Source of the DNA: Hydractinia symbiolongicarpus
Lineage: Eukaryota > Cnidaria > Hydrozoa > Anthoathecata > Hydractiniidae
Assembly (NCBI RefSeq): GCF_029227915.1
Contig: NC_079881.1
Coordinates: 21,241,501 to 21,305,500, forward strand
DNA length: 64,000 nucleotides
Direction: 5' to 3'
Shown: piece after piece, positions 12,901-24,300 of the stretch
How the letters are laid out: the number at the start of each line of letters is the position of its first letter
Position numbering within the stretch: position 1 is the stretch's first letter
The notes under the pieces: generated by a model
Seen by the model: the letters and a program-made list of their open reading frames with translations, nothing else
What the model was told of the DNA's origin: nothing
The model's database searches: none
Made by a program: the position numbers and the translations under genes

Positions 12901-15900
12901 ATTTGTTGTGGTCTGCAACCAAAAACTTTGATACAAAGAGAATATTAGTGTGTGGTTTGTTATTGTTTGCAGAGTAATTTATGACTTGACATTTCAGGTC
13001 CTTTCCACTTCATTACCACAAAATATTTTTTATCCTTGTTTTATTGTTAGGTATTGGTTAGATCTGGAATCAAATGATGTTATGTGGAATGTATCAGACA
13101 CAGGCTGGGCAAAATCTGCTTATTCGTCATTTTTCGCTCCATGGTGGCAAGGATCATGTGTTTTCGTCCATCACACACCACGGTTTGATATAAGAAAAAC
13201 ATTAGAAATCATGCAGAAGTATCCCATTAGTGTTGTATGTTTGCCGCCAACAGCATATCGCATGATGATACAAGAGGATCTATCAAGCTACACATTCAAA
13301 GGTATTGTTTATTGTGTAACGTTTTGTATCCTTTCGTACAGAAAGCAGAATGTTTTAAATGATTGTGCCTTTACAACAGATTACATGGTTTGTTTGCAGT
13401 TTACAATTGTTTATATCTAAATAGCAGACAGGACTAGGAAAACATTATGCAAAAATTTAATTTAAATCTGACTTCTTTTTATTCGATATATCTTACATCT
13501 CCTGTTAATTTGACTTTTTTTTGTGGTAAGCTATTTTTTATACATCTCCACTTTGTGCAATAGCTCTTCGTCACTGTGTATCTGCTGGTGAACCATTAAA
13601 TCCAGATGTAATTGAGAAATGGAGTGAAAAAACTGGATTAGTGATAAGAGAAGGTTATGGACAAACAGAAATGGTAATTATCAATTTTACTATAATATAT
13701 ACAGTAAGTTTACACGCAAGAATTTTACAGGCAACTCCAATTGTTATTTAGTTCCTTATAACCTATTTGTTTTAACCTGTTCAACTTAATGTGTATTTTT
13801 CAGGAAGTATGTTTAAATTCGTTAAGTTGATTTATTGTGGCAGTAGTGAACTCAACACACTTCCAACTTTCGCCGACTGTTTAAACGTTAGACTTTTCTC
13901 ATAGTTTATAACTGGGAAGGTTGCTAAGTGAGCAAAATGTGTAAAGGAAACAGATGCCTAATATTTGTTTAGAAGGTTCTTAATTTTTGGCCTAATTTGA
14001 TGACATACCCTTGGCAACTGGGTTGCTTTGAAAAACGTGTGTGAAATTGTAGAACTACTGCACAAGGTGGGCTGCTGGTAAATATTCAAGTTATAATCTA
14101 ATCGTTCATATAAATAACGCAATCGTTGCGTCCACCAAACTTTTATGTTATTGTTTCATCGGTGTGACAGGATTTTCGTAGAAGTAGATGCATGCTACTT
14201 AGCTAAATCAAACTGATTATATTTTTAAGAAAAGAAAAAAAATCTCCCTCACTCGATTCCATCGACAATGTATGAACAATAACAAGCATTGTTGAGCATT
14301 TCTATTTTGTGATGTTTTCAAAATTTGGAATATTCGACACTGACTGTTTTATAAATGTGGTAACGTGCTTATATACACAAAGTTTTATACAATTTTTGCA
14401 AACTGTCGTTTTGCAAGGGGTATAAACGTGTTTTCTGCTTTAAGACACTGAGTTGTGGAATATTTCGATGTCTGGATGTAAAACCTGGTTCTATGGGAAA
14501 ACCCGTTCCTGGTTACGACATACAGGTACGCCACATTTTTGTGCTAATTAAATTCAGCAGTATGTTTCGTCAACAAGAAATATATTTAAACAGTTTTTTC
14601 TTTTCTTTTCTCTTGAAGATAATTTATTAAATTTTTGTAGGAGTTTCTAATGTTGAATAAGTTCCATTAAAAGAGCTTAAATAATTTTGGTGTAACCCAG
14701 TCTGGGAAATATATTGTATTTAAAACTTGTATGGCCACTCTTTTATGGTAAACCTGTAATATAGATTATCGATAAAGATGGTGAAATGGTTGGTACAAAT
14801 ATGGAAGGAGATGTAGCTGTGAATTGTGCGCCACAACGCCCAGTTGGTTTGTTTACAAAATATGTGGTAAGAAGTTGTTGAAATACCAAACCATATCTAC
14901 CTCGAAACAATTGGTAAAAATGTTTTATTAAAACTGATTATGAAAGAGGCTTTCGTAGTTCGTCGCGTAGAATTGAATGACATGTTTTGCTACCATTTTG
15001 CAACAAAAAGAATCAAAAATAGGTTTTCACATGCCGAACTTTTTGCTTTTGGTTTGGCATCTTGCCAATAGTTTTTTTTATTAATCTTTTCTTTTTGATG
15101 AAAAGCAGCTGCCTGTAAACGTTTTGTGATTGAAACACACCGAATGATTAGTAGTGACTTCGATTAAGATGCGAGTCGTAGTTTCAATTTGTGTTTTTTT
15201 AGAATGATGAAGAGAGGACGGCTGCTGCATTTCGGGGAAATTTTTACCTCACAGGTTTCGTGTTTTTTTCTCACTGCTAGAATAATTTTGTGTGATGAAT
15301 TTATAAAGTTTAGACAACATTTCTGTATGTGTTACAAGGTGATCGAGGCTACAAAGATGAAGATGGTTATGTGTGGTTCGTTGGTCGCTCAGATGACGTC
15401 ATCATCTCTGCGGGGTAGGAGTTTCTTACTAGAAAAGCAAGTGAGATAGAATTTTATCTTGCGTTTTTTTTTCAAGAGACGCAATGCGAAGTGGAAGTTT
15501 AAGTGGAAAAGAAATAGTTTTCAAAGTTCACTACTTGAGTTCTGTGCATCATAAATATAAAAATTATCTATCTTTCTTGCAGTTATCGTATTGGTCCGTT
15601 TGAGGTGGAAAGCGCATTGATTGAGCATCCAGGTGTTGCCGAGTCAGCAGTTATAAGCAGTCCATGTGAGACAAGGGGAGCGGTACGTATTTTCCTTGGA
15701 AAAAGTATCGTGATTCTATTTGGGAGAGTCACCATTGAAATAGTCTGTTTATAAATTCAGTTAAACACAACCTTCAACCGGAAGGACATTTAAATGAAAT
15801 TTATGCCGTAGACAGCAAAATTGTTTTTTTCGAACTTTGAATTCCAATTGGATGATTAAGACAGCGTGTGTTTACAAAGACCAGTATTTAGGTATTATTC

Positions 15901-16449
15901 GTCTCCTCTGTAGGTTGTTAAAGCTGTTATTGTATTAACGCCTTGTCATCAGAAGAAAGATAAAATAGCACTAACGAAGGAGATACAAAATCATGTGAAA
16001 ACACTGACTGCTCCTTATAAATATCCACGAAAGGTAATAGTATATATTTACGTGTAATTTTAAACGGATGCTCTAAACACGGTATTTGTCAGACTCTGAA
16101 AATCTTAACATCACACTAGGTGATCTTGAAAACTGTGAAAACTAAACTATTTTGTTTTAGGAATTTTTTCGAGTATGTTTTACGAGTATTTTGCATAACT
16201 CGTTATGTTTCATGGCTGTGTGTTTCGAAGCCGTGAAATATCGAACCCCGTTGAACGACACAGAAGTTGGATCTTTATTTTGCTAGATATGGGAGTTTCC
16301 CCCCTTGCTGCACAACAATAAACACATTTGTTAAATTATTATTTTAGATCGATTTTGTTGATTCTCTTCCAAAAACAATAAGCGGTAAAATTCGTCGAGT
16401 TGAATTGCGTGAAAAAGAATGGTCGAAAAATGCCGAAACGAAAGAGTAA
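6940..16449 (+). CDS. ACSM: Acyl-CoA synthetase, medium-chain (ACSM) family, mitochondrial, 16 coding exons
   Basis: Activates medium-chain fatty acids to acyl-CoA with ATP, via an acyl-adenylate, in the mitochondrial matrix. Coding exons: 6940-7191, 8416-8516, 9958-10070, 10856-10974, 11883-11944, 12034-12088, 12693-12814, 13051-13301, 13564-13673, 14445-14525, 14765-14866, 15203-15254, 15339-15414, 15583-15682, 15914-16033, 16348-16449. Phases agree and give 605 residues, near the family's roughly 580. The N-terminus is basic and hydrophobic, as for a mitochondrial presequence. Diagnostic segments are [15 protein letters not shown], the phosphate-binding loop [10 protein letters not shown] (249-258), [20 protein letters not shown] (390-394), [19 protein letters not shown] (475-493), [12 protein letters not shown] and the adenylation lysine in [10 protein letters not shown] (K586). 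All expected key residues are present, so it should be active. Which ACSM paralogue it is cannot be said. Confidence 0.95.
7503..7793 (+). mobile_element. tRNA-headed SINE, near full length (copy a)
   Basis: The head has tRNA-like A-box (GTAACTTGTGGTTATAACTC) and B-box (GGGTTTAATTCC) sequences. The body includes GGCACACTGTGTGGGCC and GACAACTTCC-like segments shared, in reverse orientation, with 48179-48375 and 53185-53515. The 3' end GCCATGTAAAATATGCAC is common to copies a and b. The element lies in ACSM intron 1. Confidence 0.75.
8803..8815 (+). repeat. Poly-C run (13 C)
   Basis: Homopolymer run in ACSM intron 2. Flanking open frames read through it but show no coding features. Confidence 0.9.
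11138..11203 (+). repeat. 12-bp tandem repeat (TATTCTATTTTT)n
   Basis: About five and a half copies of a 12-bp T-rich unit, one copy with A to G change (TGTTCTATTTTT), inside an ACSM intron. Confidence 0.85.
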
Positions 16450-16718
16450 CGAAAACACGAAAGTACTTAACGATACGAAACATAAAACATGTTCGGTTAA
16501 CAGAAAGACCAATGCTTACGAACACTGTGGGTACTTATTAGGGCCGTCGACATTACAATTGAAGTAGAGGGGCTGTATTTTTATTAAAATATCAGGAAAC
16601 AATGAATTATTTTTTTATTTTCGTTTTTTATATTATAATATAATTTTAATGCAGACATCACATCACTTTGAAAGCTACCATTTTTTAACACGTTGTTAGT
16701 GTTTTAGTATTTAAAGAA

Positions 16719-16724
16719 AATAAA
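16719..16724 (+). terminator. ACSM candidate polyadenylation signal AATAAA
   Basis: First AATAAA on the plus strand after the ACSM stop codon, 270 bp downstream of it. The actual cleavage site cannot be seen. Confidence 0.5.
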
Positions 16725-17393
16725 AATATGTGGTTATTATTTGTAGAAAACTTACTCACTTCCCTAGCTCATATATTATAAATTTTTTTACATAATAATT
16801 TCGCCACTTCTGTTTCTTAAGAAAAGCTACGGGAATAAAGTGTACTCATGCAAATTGAAATTCATGCAAGTGTAAAAATTTACGCAGGGGGTATTTTTTA
16901 TTACACGTAAGGTTCCCGTCAGCGTTTTTGCCAGTATTTGTTGTCATCTCTCCCTTTTTTCTTCGCATAGCTTGTCACTTGTTGTATTTTTTGTAGATAT
17001 GTTGTATTTTAGATAGATGATAATTTGAGTATGTTTTCTCCACGGTTGATTTCGCGTCGGCACAATAAAATTTTAAAAGACGCAAATTGAGAATTGACTT
17101 CTATAAAGCACTGGATTCAACTTAAACCAGCGTGAAAATTTTACCTCAGGAAGATTGCGTTTTCGTCGAATACACGCACGGCGAAATCAATTCATACAAC
17201 CTCGTTCCCAGCTTTTTTTAGCATAAAGTTACAAGGTATATGCAAGTAGCTAGAATTCGTTGTTACTTTTTTCTTGGTAACCTAGCTAAAAGTTTTACAT
17301 CAGTCCCGTCCTCTTGTATTAAAAAATCGAAAAAAACCCACACCTTCAACCATAAGAAACAAAAGTAAAGATCATGTGACATGAAACACAAGC

Positions 17394-17798
17394 TACAATG
17401 AAATCTGAAAGTGGACAACCTCTAAAGCGGACATCTTAGGACGTACAAAAAACTTTGTTCTGGACAATTTCATAATAAACATTTTTTGCAGGTCCTACAC
17501 GGTTATTTCCCCCTGAATTTACTTTTATAAAGCGGACAAAAATTTTTTTTGACTAGAATATCTTCTTGTCTAACACCTGTCCACAATGCTTTCGTGGTAC
17601 TACCAAAAATGCCCAAAATATCTCTATTTAGTAAAATCTTTTCAGACGAAATTGTCTTTTGAAAAATGTTTCTTTGTCTAGCTGGTAAAGGGTAATATGG
17701 GCATGGATTTCCAGTGTTAAAGTAGAACAAAATAATCTAAAGCGGACAAAATCTTTGGTCTCTTAAGTGTCCGCTTTAAAGAGGTTTTTCTATAGTTA
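17394..17798. mobile_element. Degraded pogo/Tc1-like MITE
   Basis: The left part ACCTCTAAAGCGGACA and the right part TGTCCGCTTTAAAGAGGT form an inverted repeat. The outer ends (TACAATGAAA / the complement of CTATAGTTA) are degraded versions of the TACAGTGGAACCTC-type termini seen in pogo-like elements. The AAAGCGGACAAAA motif recurs internally near 17530 and 17740. No transposase. Confidence 0.65.
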
Positions 17799-18160
17799 CA
17801 ACCTAATATGGAGGGCCCTAATAACTTAATTTAAATAAAAAATATATCCACACCTAGGGAGAGCTGTTGCTGATCCCTTCACACCCTATTTAAGACCTCG
17901 GAACATAATCCTTCCCTTTCATGAAAATTACCACCCACCCTACGTTACATAGAGTAGATTAGTTTAATTATTTGTATCTACGGGGGAGTGCGTATTTTCA
18001 ATCGGATGATATTTCCACTTCTCATTAATTCCTCGAGAGAATTATAATTGAGACGCTTTTTAAAGTGACGAATGGAATAAATTGGAAGCGTTTATCAGAC
18101 AAATACAAATAACACAGTAATGAGATGTAGAAAACATTTGTAAATAAATAAAAAAATAAA

Positions 18161-19366
18161 ATGAGTTTAACCCTTTTACCATGCAACTTACTTCGAAAAG
18201 ACATAACTGTCTCACCGGGAGAACAAATAGCTGTACTACAAAACGCGAATGAAGAGCGAAGATTACACGAATGTTTACACGATATCGATACGATAAAGAA
18301 TCAAGAAAAACGATTAATGAATCGGGATATACGGATAGCGGCCGTCCAAATGCAACGTTTGCTTAAAGTAATCGCATCAACACAAACATACAGTGAAAAA
18401 ATCTGTAAAAAAAAGGAGCTCAAAAAATTCGAACTAGAATATCAACAAAATGTTCAAAACGTAAACAAACGTTTAAGACAACGAGCACAATCAGCACCTG
18501 CTCGTTACCCTTCGATAAAAAAACATGTAACTAAAACAGACATTGAACGTCCAAAAACAGCACAGATGACTAAAATGAGGAACCACAATGATACGTCCTT
18601 TTCGCATAATGGAAAACTTCAATGCAGGGACTATTTGACACCCGCAACAACACCAGACACACCGTCACGTGGTCGGAAGCTTGGGTGGAGCGCTGTTGAG
18701 TCGTCATGCAGCGAAAAACAAGTCGATCATGTAATACCAAGGCATGCAGGTTGTTTACAACGTAAGGACTCAAAATCGATGTTTATCGTGCAAAATAACC
18801 ATAGTGTGAACGATTTTTATATAGATAGAGGAAAATTTACTATAGTGGAATCGACAACATCAGCCGTTTCGAATCATACTTCAACACAAGGTTCAAGCAC
18901 GTGCGAGACCGAGAAGAATGCCAACCCGTCTAATAGAGAGCTGCTTGATAATGGATATTCCAGTAAAATTAAAAATGGTCTTGATATTTCCATGGTGATA
19001 AGTGTACATGTAACACAACGCCAAACCAAACAACAGTCCAATGTTTCTGTGGTAAACAAGGTTAAAATGTCACGTGATAAAAAGATAATCGAGACAAAAG
19101 ATCATTTGCAAGCAAAAGGTGAAAAAAAACTAAATAAAACACCCAGCCATTTAGCAGCAAGTGTTTCGAAGCAAAAAATTTCAAAGCGTGACAAAAAATC
19201 TGAGCTTTCTGAGAGACAGATGAAGAGTGAATCAGGGAAATGTTTTGTAAAAAAAAATAACGAAAAAGAGCAACGGTGGATATCAGGTCATACAAGAGCG
19301 AAACAAAAATTTAAAAAGTGTTTGCACACGAATAAACGTGTTGAACAATCTACTTGCCAAGCCTAA
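18161..19366 (+). CDS. Unrecognised basic, helical protein; single exon, 401 codons
   Basis: I do not recognise this protein. It starts at ATG 18161 after an A-rich leader and runs 401 codons without an intron. Residues about 20-110 are rich in Glu, Lys, Arg, Gln and Leu in a pattern that suggests a long amphipathic helix or coiled coil. Then come RAQSAPARYPS and ERPKTAQMTK, short SAPxR and RPxTA motifs of a kind often met in disordered parts of cytoskeletal or ciliary proteins; that link is an inference. The rest is Lys/Ser/Thr-rich and probably disordered. Ending at VEQSTCQA, it overlaps another open frame (19338-19655) of the same composition, so the two may be one gene broken by a frame change. 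It lies between the ACSM 3' end and the VPS35L 3' end. Length and codon pattern argue it is real. Confidence 0.65.
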   Translation: MSLTLLPCNLLRKDITVSPGEQIAVLQNANEERRLHECLHDIDTIKNQEKRLMNRDIRIAAVQMQRLLKVIASTQTYSEKICKKKELKKFELEYQQNVQNVNKRLRQRAQSAPARYPSIKKHVTKTDIERPKTAQMTKMRNHNDTSFSHNGKLQCRDYLTPATTPDTPSRGRKLGWSAVESSCSEKQVDHVIPRHAGCLQRKDSKSMFIVQNNHSVNDFYIDRGKFTIVESTTSAVSNHTSTQGSSTCETEKNANPSNRELLDNGYSSKIKNGLDISMVISVHVTQRQTKQQSNVSVVNKVKMSRDKKIIETKDHLQAKGEKKLNKTPSHLAASVSKQKISKRDKKSELSERQMKSESGKCFVKKNNEKEQRWISGHTRAKQKFKKCLHTNKRVEQSTCQA

Positions 19367-19655
19367 AATATCGAGTAAAATTAATACAACACATGAAGAA
19401 TCACAGAAAACAAAATCCGCCATTTTGTGTTGTAAAGAATCCGTTAAAATTGATGGCAAACTTTGTAGAGCTGAACGAGATTTGCAACAAGTTAAAAATT
19501 CTCTTTCATCGACTTACCTTTCAAAGGATGTTTCGTATAGTGAGACTGAAGAAGAAAAAGAAAACGAACAAGAAGAACATGTTTACAAGAATATGGAAAA
19601 CTTCTTATACTTACGAAAAACAAAGAAACACAATGTTGTTGGTAGCATTACTTGA
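19338..19655 (+). other. Probable frame-shifted C-terminal part of the 18161 gene
   Basis: This open frame has no ATG at its start. It carries Lys/Glu-rich sequence (KNSLSSTYLSKDVSYSETEE, then an acidic EEEKENEQEEH stretch) and ends at 19655. Its composition continues that of the upstream ORF. A one-base frame change or a tiny intron between about 19260 and 19366 would join them. It could be a real mutation (pseudogene), a programmed shift or a sequencing error. Confidence 0.45.
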
Positions 19656-21394
19656 AGTTTAGTTTTATGGTATATTTCTAATGTTTGAACTTACTACGTA
19701 AGATACGTGAAAAACATAGACAAGTTCAGCATAGACAGTTTGACCACTAATTCTCAAAACTTAAATTTAAAAACTTTTGTTTAACAAAAACGAAAAATTT
19801 CAATGAGAAAAAAAAGTTCTTAAACGTAACAACTAAAAACCCGAGCCTAAACAACAAATAGATTCAGGAAAATTATTTTCCAGAATTTTCTCTAACTTCG
19901 TGCAACCCTCATATTTCACTTCCGAGAGTTTTAACGAGTTTTCAGAAGCAGTGGCCAGCCTGTATAGAAAACGAGGATCGCTATTAACAAAAGACAAATC
20001 TCAACATATAAAAAATTTGTTCATAGAAAATTATTTACAAAATGAAGTTCAATATAATTAAGATACTACCAGCTTTATATTTTTAAACAGAAAAAAGTCC
20101 GACAAAAAGACAGACCCGATAAGAGGACGAGTTTGAAGCTATGCTACATTTCCATTCATAAAAAAAACCGCAAAAATTTCGAATCGCCTACCTATTTTAT
20201 CTAAGATTGTCACACGGGATTTCGGCTGCTATTTTGACTTAGTGAAAAAAAACACTGAGAACAATTTTTTGCTTGCGAAAATAGGAACCCTTTCCTGCTC
20301 CGCAACCCTTTATATTTATATAGCGAAAGGCAGTGTAGTTTACGGGCCGCCCCTGTTTTACATTACTGATTAACTCATTCAAAATTACGTAATCTCAAAA
20401 GAATTTAGTAATATATCTAAGTGAAAAAAAATATATGGAAGGAGATTATTATTATGTTAAGAGGGCTGGACCAGAGCATTAATGAAGCGTAACAAATCTC
20501 GATAACCAATATCGTTCGAAGATCTTGCCTCGATCGTCATTTTAAACCGCGCCTAAAATATAACGAAGGAAATTTAACTTACCCTATTCGATTCAGGGGA
20601 GGGGATGGTGTTAAAAAGCTACTCTCTCACAATTATTTTGGAATGACCTCTACAATTTGTTGACTTTTCATTATTTTTATTTAGCTTTGGGATAGTCAAG
20701 GAATTTTTGTCATTTTTTGTGGTAATACAAAGTCTCCTTTGCCACTCCCTACCTCAGCTTTTAGAGATCTCAAAAAGGCAGGCCTGGATAGTGTTAAGTG
20801 AAAATTGGAAAAATGTTTTCTACAAACAAAATACCCTTTGATATGGTTCAAAATTTAAGAAATAAAATGTTTAACAGCTATCATTTATAATTTAGAGAAT
20901 TATATATGTTTTTACTTTTATCTTACATAAAAATAACCTGAAAAAAACGAAACGAGATAAAATACATCGTCTTATTAGTAACAACTTGTTAAGGTCGGTT
21001 TAACTACAGTGAATCCTGATGAATATTATTTTTAAGCGCCTTAGCGCCTAGATTGAACGTAAAAAGTACCTGTAGCGGTTATTACGTTGCCACTCAAACG
21101 CCTGTTAGACGTCAACTGTTAAATCAGAAGTGTTAATAATTTTTGCAGGCGGGCTAATCAAGGTTTACGTTAAGATCGAAGAAAACCGACATATATACAT
21201 CCTACATGTTTTCTCCATACTTTTGAATTAGACGCCCAGTGAAAACCGACCTTAATTGGGGCGTTTAACATACAGATACTGATAAACGTCAGTTAGACGG
21301 CTAGTGGTAATCGACCGACAAAATCATTCTGCGAGACTCACTTATGAGTCTGTTATGATGACAGCCAAAGTAAATTAAGTTTAACACTTCAAAA
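19656..21394. other. Intergenic region between convergent 3' ends
   Basis: Between the unknown plus-strand gene and the minus-strand VPS35L terminus. No exon was recognised on either strand, although a missing last VPS35L exon could be here. It contains the TTAA-flanked MITE at 20989-21255. The remainder is AT-rich DNA without visible structure. Confidence 0.5.
20989..21255. mobile_element. piggyBac-like MITE with TTAA flanks
   Basis: TTAA at 20989-20992 is followed by GGTCGGTTTAACTACAGTG. The right end is CAGTGAAAACCGACC followed by TTAA at 21252-21255. The terminal inverted repeats and TTAA on both sides are the signature of piggyBac-type insertion. The roughly 259-bp interior has no ORF. 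The same subterminal motif (GGTCGGTTTTCACT type) is echoed near 26546. Confidence 0.7.
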
Positions 21395-24300
21395 TTAAAA
21401 ACTTTTTTTTAAAAAAAATGTTACCAATAATTCTTTATCAGCTTGTCCATGTTGAGTTGCAAGTCGCCATAAATTTTGAGCTAGTTTGACCATGGTTGGG
21501 GAGCTTAATCGACCATGACTAAGTATTCTAAAAACAATGTAAGAATTAATAGGATGTGTGACCATTCTTTTTGCAACTTATAAAAGTAAAAAAAAAAGCA
21601 AAACATTTAGAAGAAAATTAATTTGCGCAAAGCGCGACAAAAGGAGTCAAACTAAACCAGAAGACGAAGTGGGAGATAAATGCTGGAAACAAATAGCAAG
21701 CGATTGAGATAAAAATAAACTTATTCTAAGCATACGTATTTACCTGTTAAAAAAAGCTGTTGCCAAAAATGATTGCTTCTTTAAATTCTATAACAAAAGA
21801 AAAGTTAAATACAGAAAGCACCCCATTTATCCACTTACACGCTTTTCGCGGATTTTTCGTTAAATTAGCGAAATTATAACCGCGAAATATTAATAAAGCT
21901 TCCACTCGCCAAAATTAATACCAGCAAAAATAAGTAGAAAAATAGAACGCTAAAACTCAAATTATTTTTATGAAACTTTTTTCAACTCGCCAAAATATCT
22001 ACTTGCAAAAATTAGTACCATTATGAGTTTAGAAAGGTTAACGACGGAGAAAAAAGGTCGAAATAAAGAACATTAGAATAAATTCGATTTAGCACAAGCA
22101 AACAAACGAACGAAGAATTATTTCGACTACCTTATTTCCCATATCTTTTAACTGTTCAAAAATTTCCTTCACGATTGTCTCGATCATACTTGTAATCTCG
22201 TTAATAAATTTTTGTCCGGAACCGTACAACTTGTCGTTTGAATCCACTGAAATAAGAATAGCACATTAAGTTAATACACTGGACTTGTTCAAATAGAATG
22301 AAATAAAATTAAAAATTTATACCTTTGTATACTTGATATATGTATAATTCCTATTATTAAAAAGAAATGTATAAAAAGATTGTTATACTTTATTCCAAGA
22401 AAATTTAGCGCGGATTTAAATTGGTGCAGCAAGATTTTTTGTTTTAAATTAGGCGCGGATGCGTAAGAAATATTATATTAGGCGCGGATTTGGTGCAACT
22501 AGAAAGATTTATAAGGAAATACAAACAATATAAAAATGTAAAACATATCTTCTTACTTGAAAAATAAAATAACAAAAAATTGATACAAAGACTGCAGGTT
22601 TGTGTCTATCATATATTTTGTAAATAAAAGTAAGTTGTTGGGTCGGGGTTATCAAGTCATTCATCAAACATGGTACATTCGGAATCAACGCCATTTTCGT
22701 TGTGATTTTGCATTTAATTTGGCGCAGCGAGCAATTAAATTTAGTGCGGATAATTTGGCGATTTCTGCCATTTCGCCCAAAAAATTCTTAGTGCCAAATT
22801 GTTTTTTAGAATAAGGTAAAAAAATTTAAAGTCGTTTAAGAATACCTAAATCGTCCAGGTAGTAGAAAATGGCGAAACATTGTGAAAAAATGTACTATTA
22901 CATATCTTCTACTTGTCTGAAAAAGTTTTGAAACTATGCGTAAAGTTTAAGAATATTCACCCCAACTATTTAGTTATAATTTAAAACATTAACAACGTAA
23001 TTTAAAAATGCAACTAAAAAATGCAATTAAAAACAACCCCCGGCACGTCTTTCAGATTTTTTGTTTCAACCTGTTTATTTATGACGCATTTTAAAACTTT
23101 TAAGTAAAACAACATTACGTACTGGGATACGACAGTTTAAAAGACAGACCGATTTTAAAAAACCTTTTTAGCTAAAGAAAACCTACTTGGCAAGCAGCTG
23201 ATAAAACACAGACTGCGTTCAAATAAACCCTTGTCTTTGCGTCAGTGCTGTCATCCCAGGCATAGTCTTGCAAAACATTGAGTAAGCCGCGGAATAAATA
23301 CAACACCTCGTGGTCAGGGTGGTCCTGAAATTACACATAAAAAGATAAACAAACTCCCACACTTATGGGATGGCGTTACTCTAATTAACGTTGACTTATT
23401 TTTTTAGCTATGGTGGCTGTTTAGAACGAGGTAAAATGTTTTTTTCTAAACAATTGGACCGGTTGATTTATCAATGTGTATTCCTTTTTATTTACAAAGC
23501 ACAAGGTTACAAAGCTTCGATTAGATACCGTTGATAAAAAAATTTAATAATCATTTAAATAATAGAGAAAGATTAAAACCGTTCAAAGACCTCTTGGAAT
23601 TCAGTATTTAAAAAATCCGCCCATAAAAAGAATAAGTTAAGGAACATACTGAAAAACAAAAAAATGATATTCAAAATTCTGTTAATCGAGTTACGTATAT
23701 TAAACAACGCACAAAGATACACAAACAACTTATACTACAACACTCGTGCAATACAAGTTCGCACACAATCATAACATAGACGATAAAAGAAGATTCCAAA
23801 AGCACACATAAAAAAAACTATTATATTTCTCTCACCGGAACGATAAGAAGAGTCGATAGCAAGCTGTTAATATATTCAACAAAATATTGTTGTGATGCTC
23901 GAGCCTTGTTATCCAGTTCTAAATGTCGTGAAAAGAAAACCTAAAATAACTACATCTCTTTTTCGATTCCCTTAACCTTCACTACGAACGCAAACACAAT
24001 AGCGTGCAACTACGGTTAAAAAACGGGTGGTGTGGTTATACCGTGTTTAAATGGTTTTTAGAGGTACTTTTCACACTTTGTTACCACAAAAAACAACAAC
24101 AAAACGCAATTACTGGAATGCTAAGTTGAAAAGTTAGGCGTAGTGAAAAGGCATACATCGTCTTCACAGAAAAACAAAAATAGGGTGAAACAATTTTATC
24201 AACCTATTGCGGTTAAACAATCTGGGGTATAATCCTGCCCGGTTATAGCGCCTTTAAATGCACCTGTTAATCGGTTTTTAGGGGTATTTTTAACTATTGG

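Larger units (their letters stand above)
16450..18160. other. Intergenic region after ACSM
   Basis: Holds the ACSM 3' UTR with a candidate polyadenylation signal at 16719-16724, then a degraded MITE at 17394-17798, then the upstream region of the ORF at 18161, which ends in A-rich DNA. No other gene was found. The minus-strand frame 17503-17730 falls inside the MITE. Confidence 0.6.

Noticed and set aside
12950-13420. 156-codon frame taken as a separate gene
   Set aside because: Only 13051-13301 is coding, as an ACSM exon; the rest is intron read-through.
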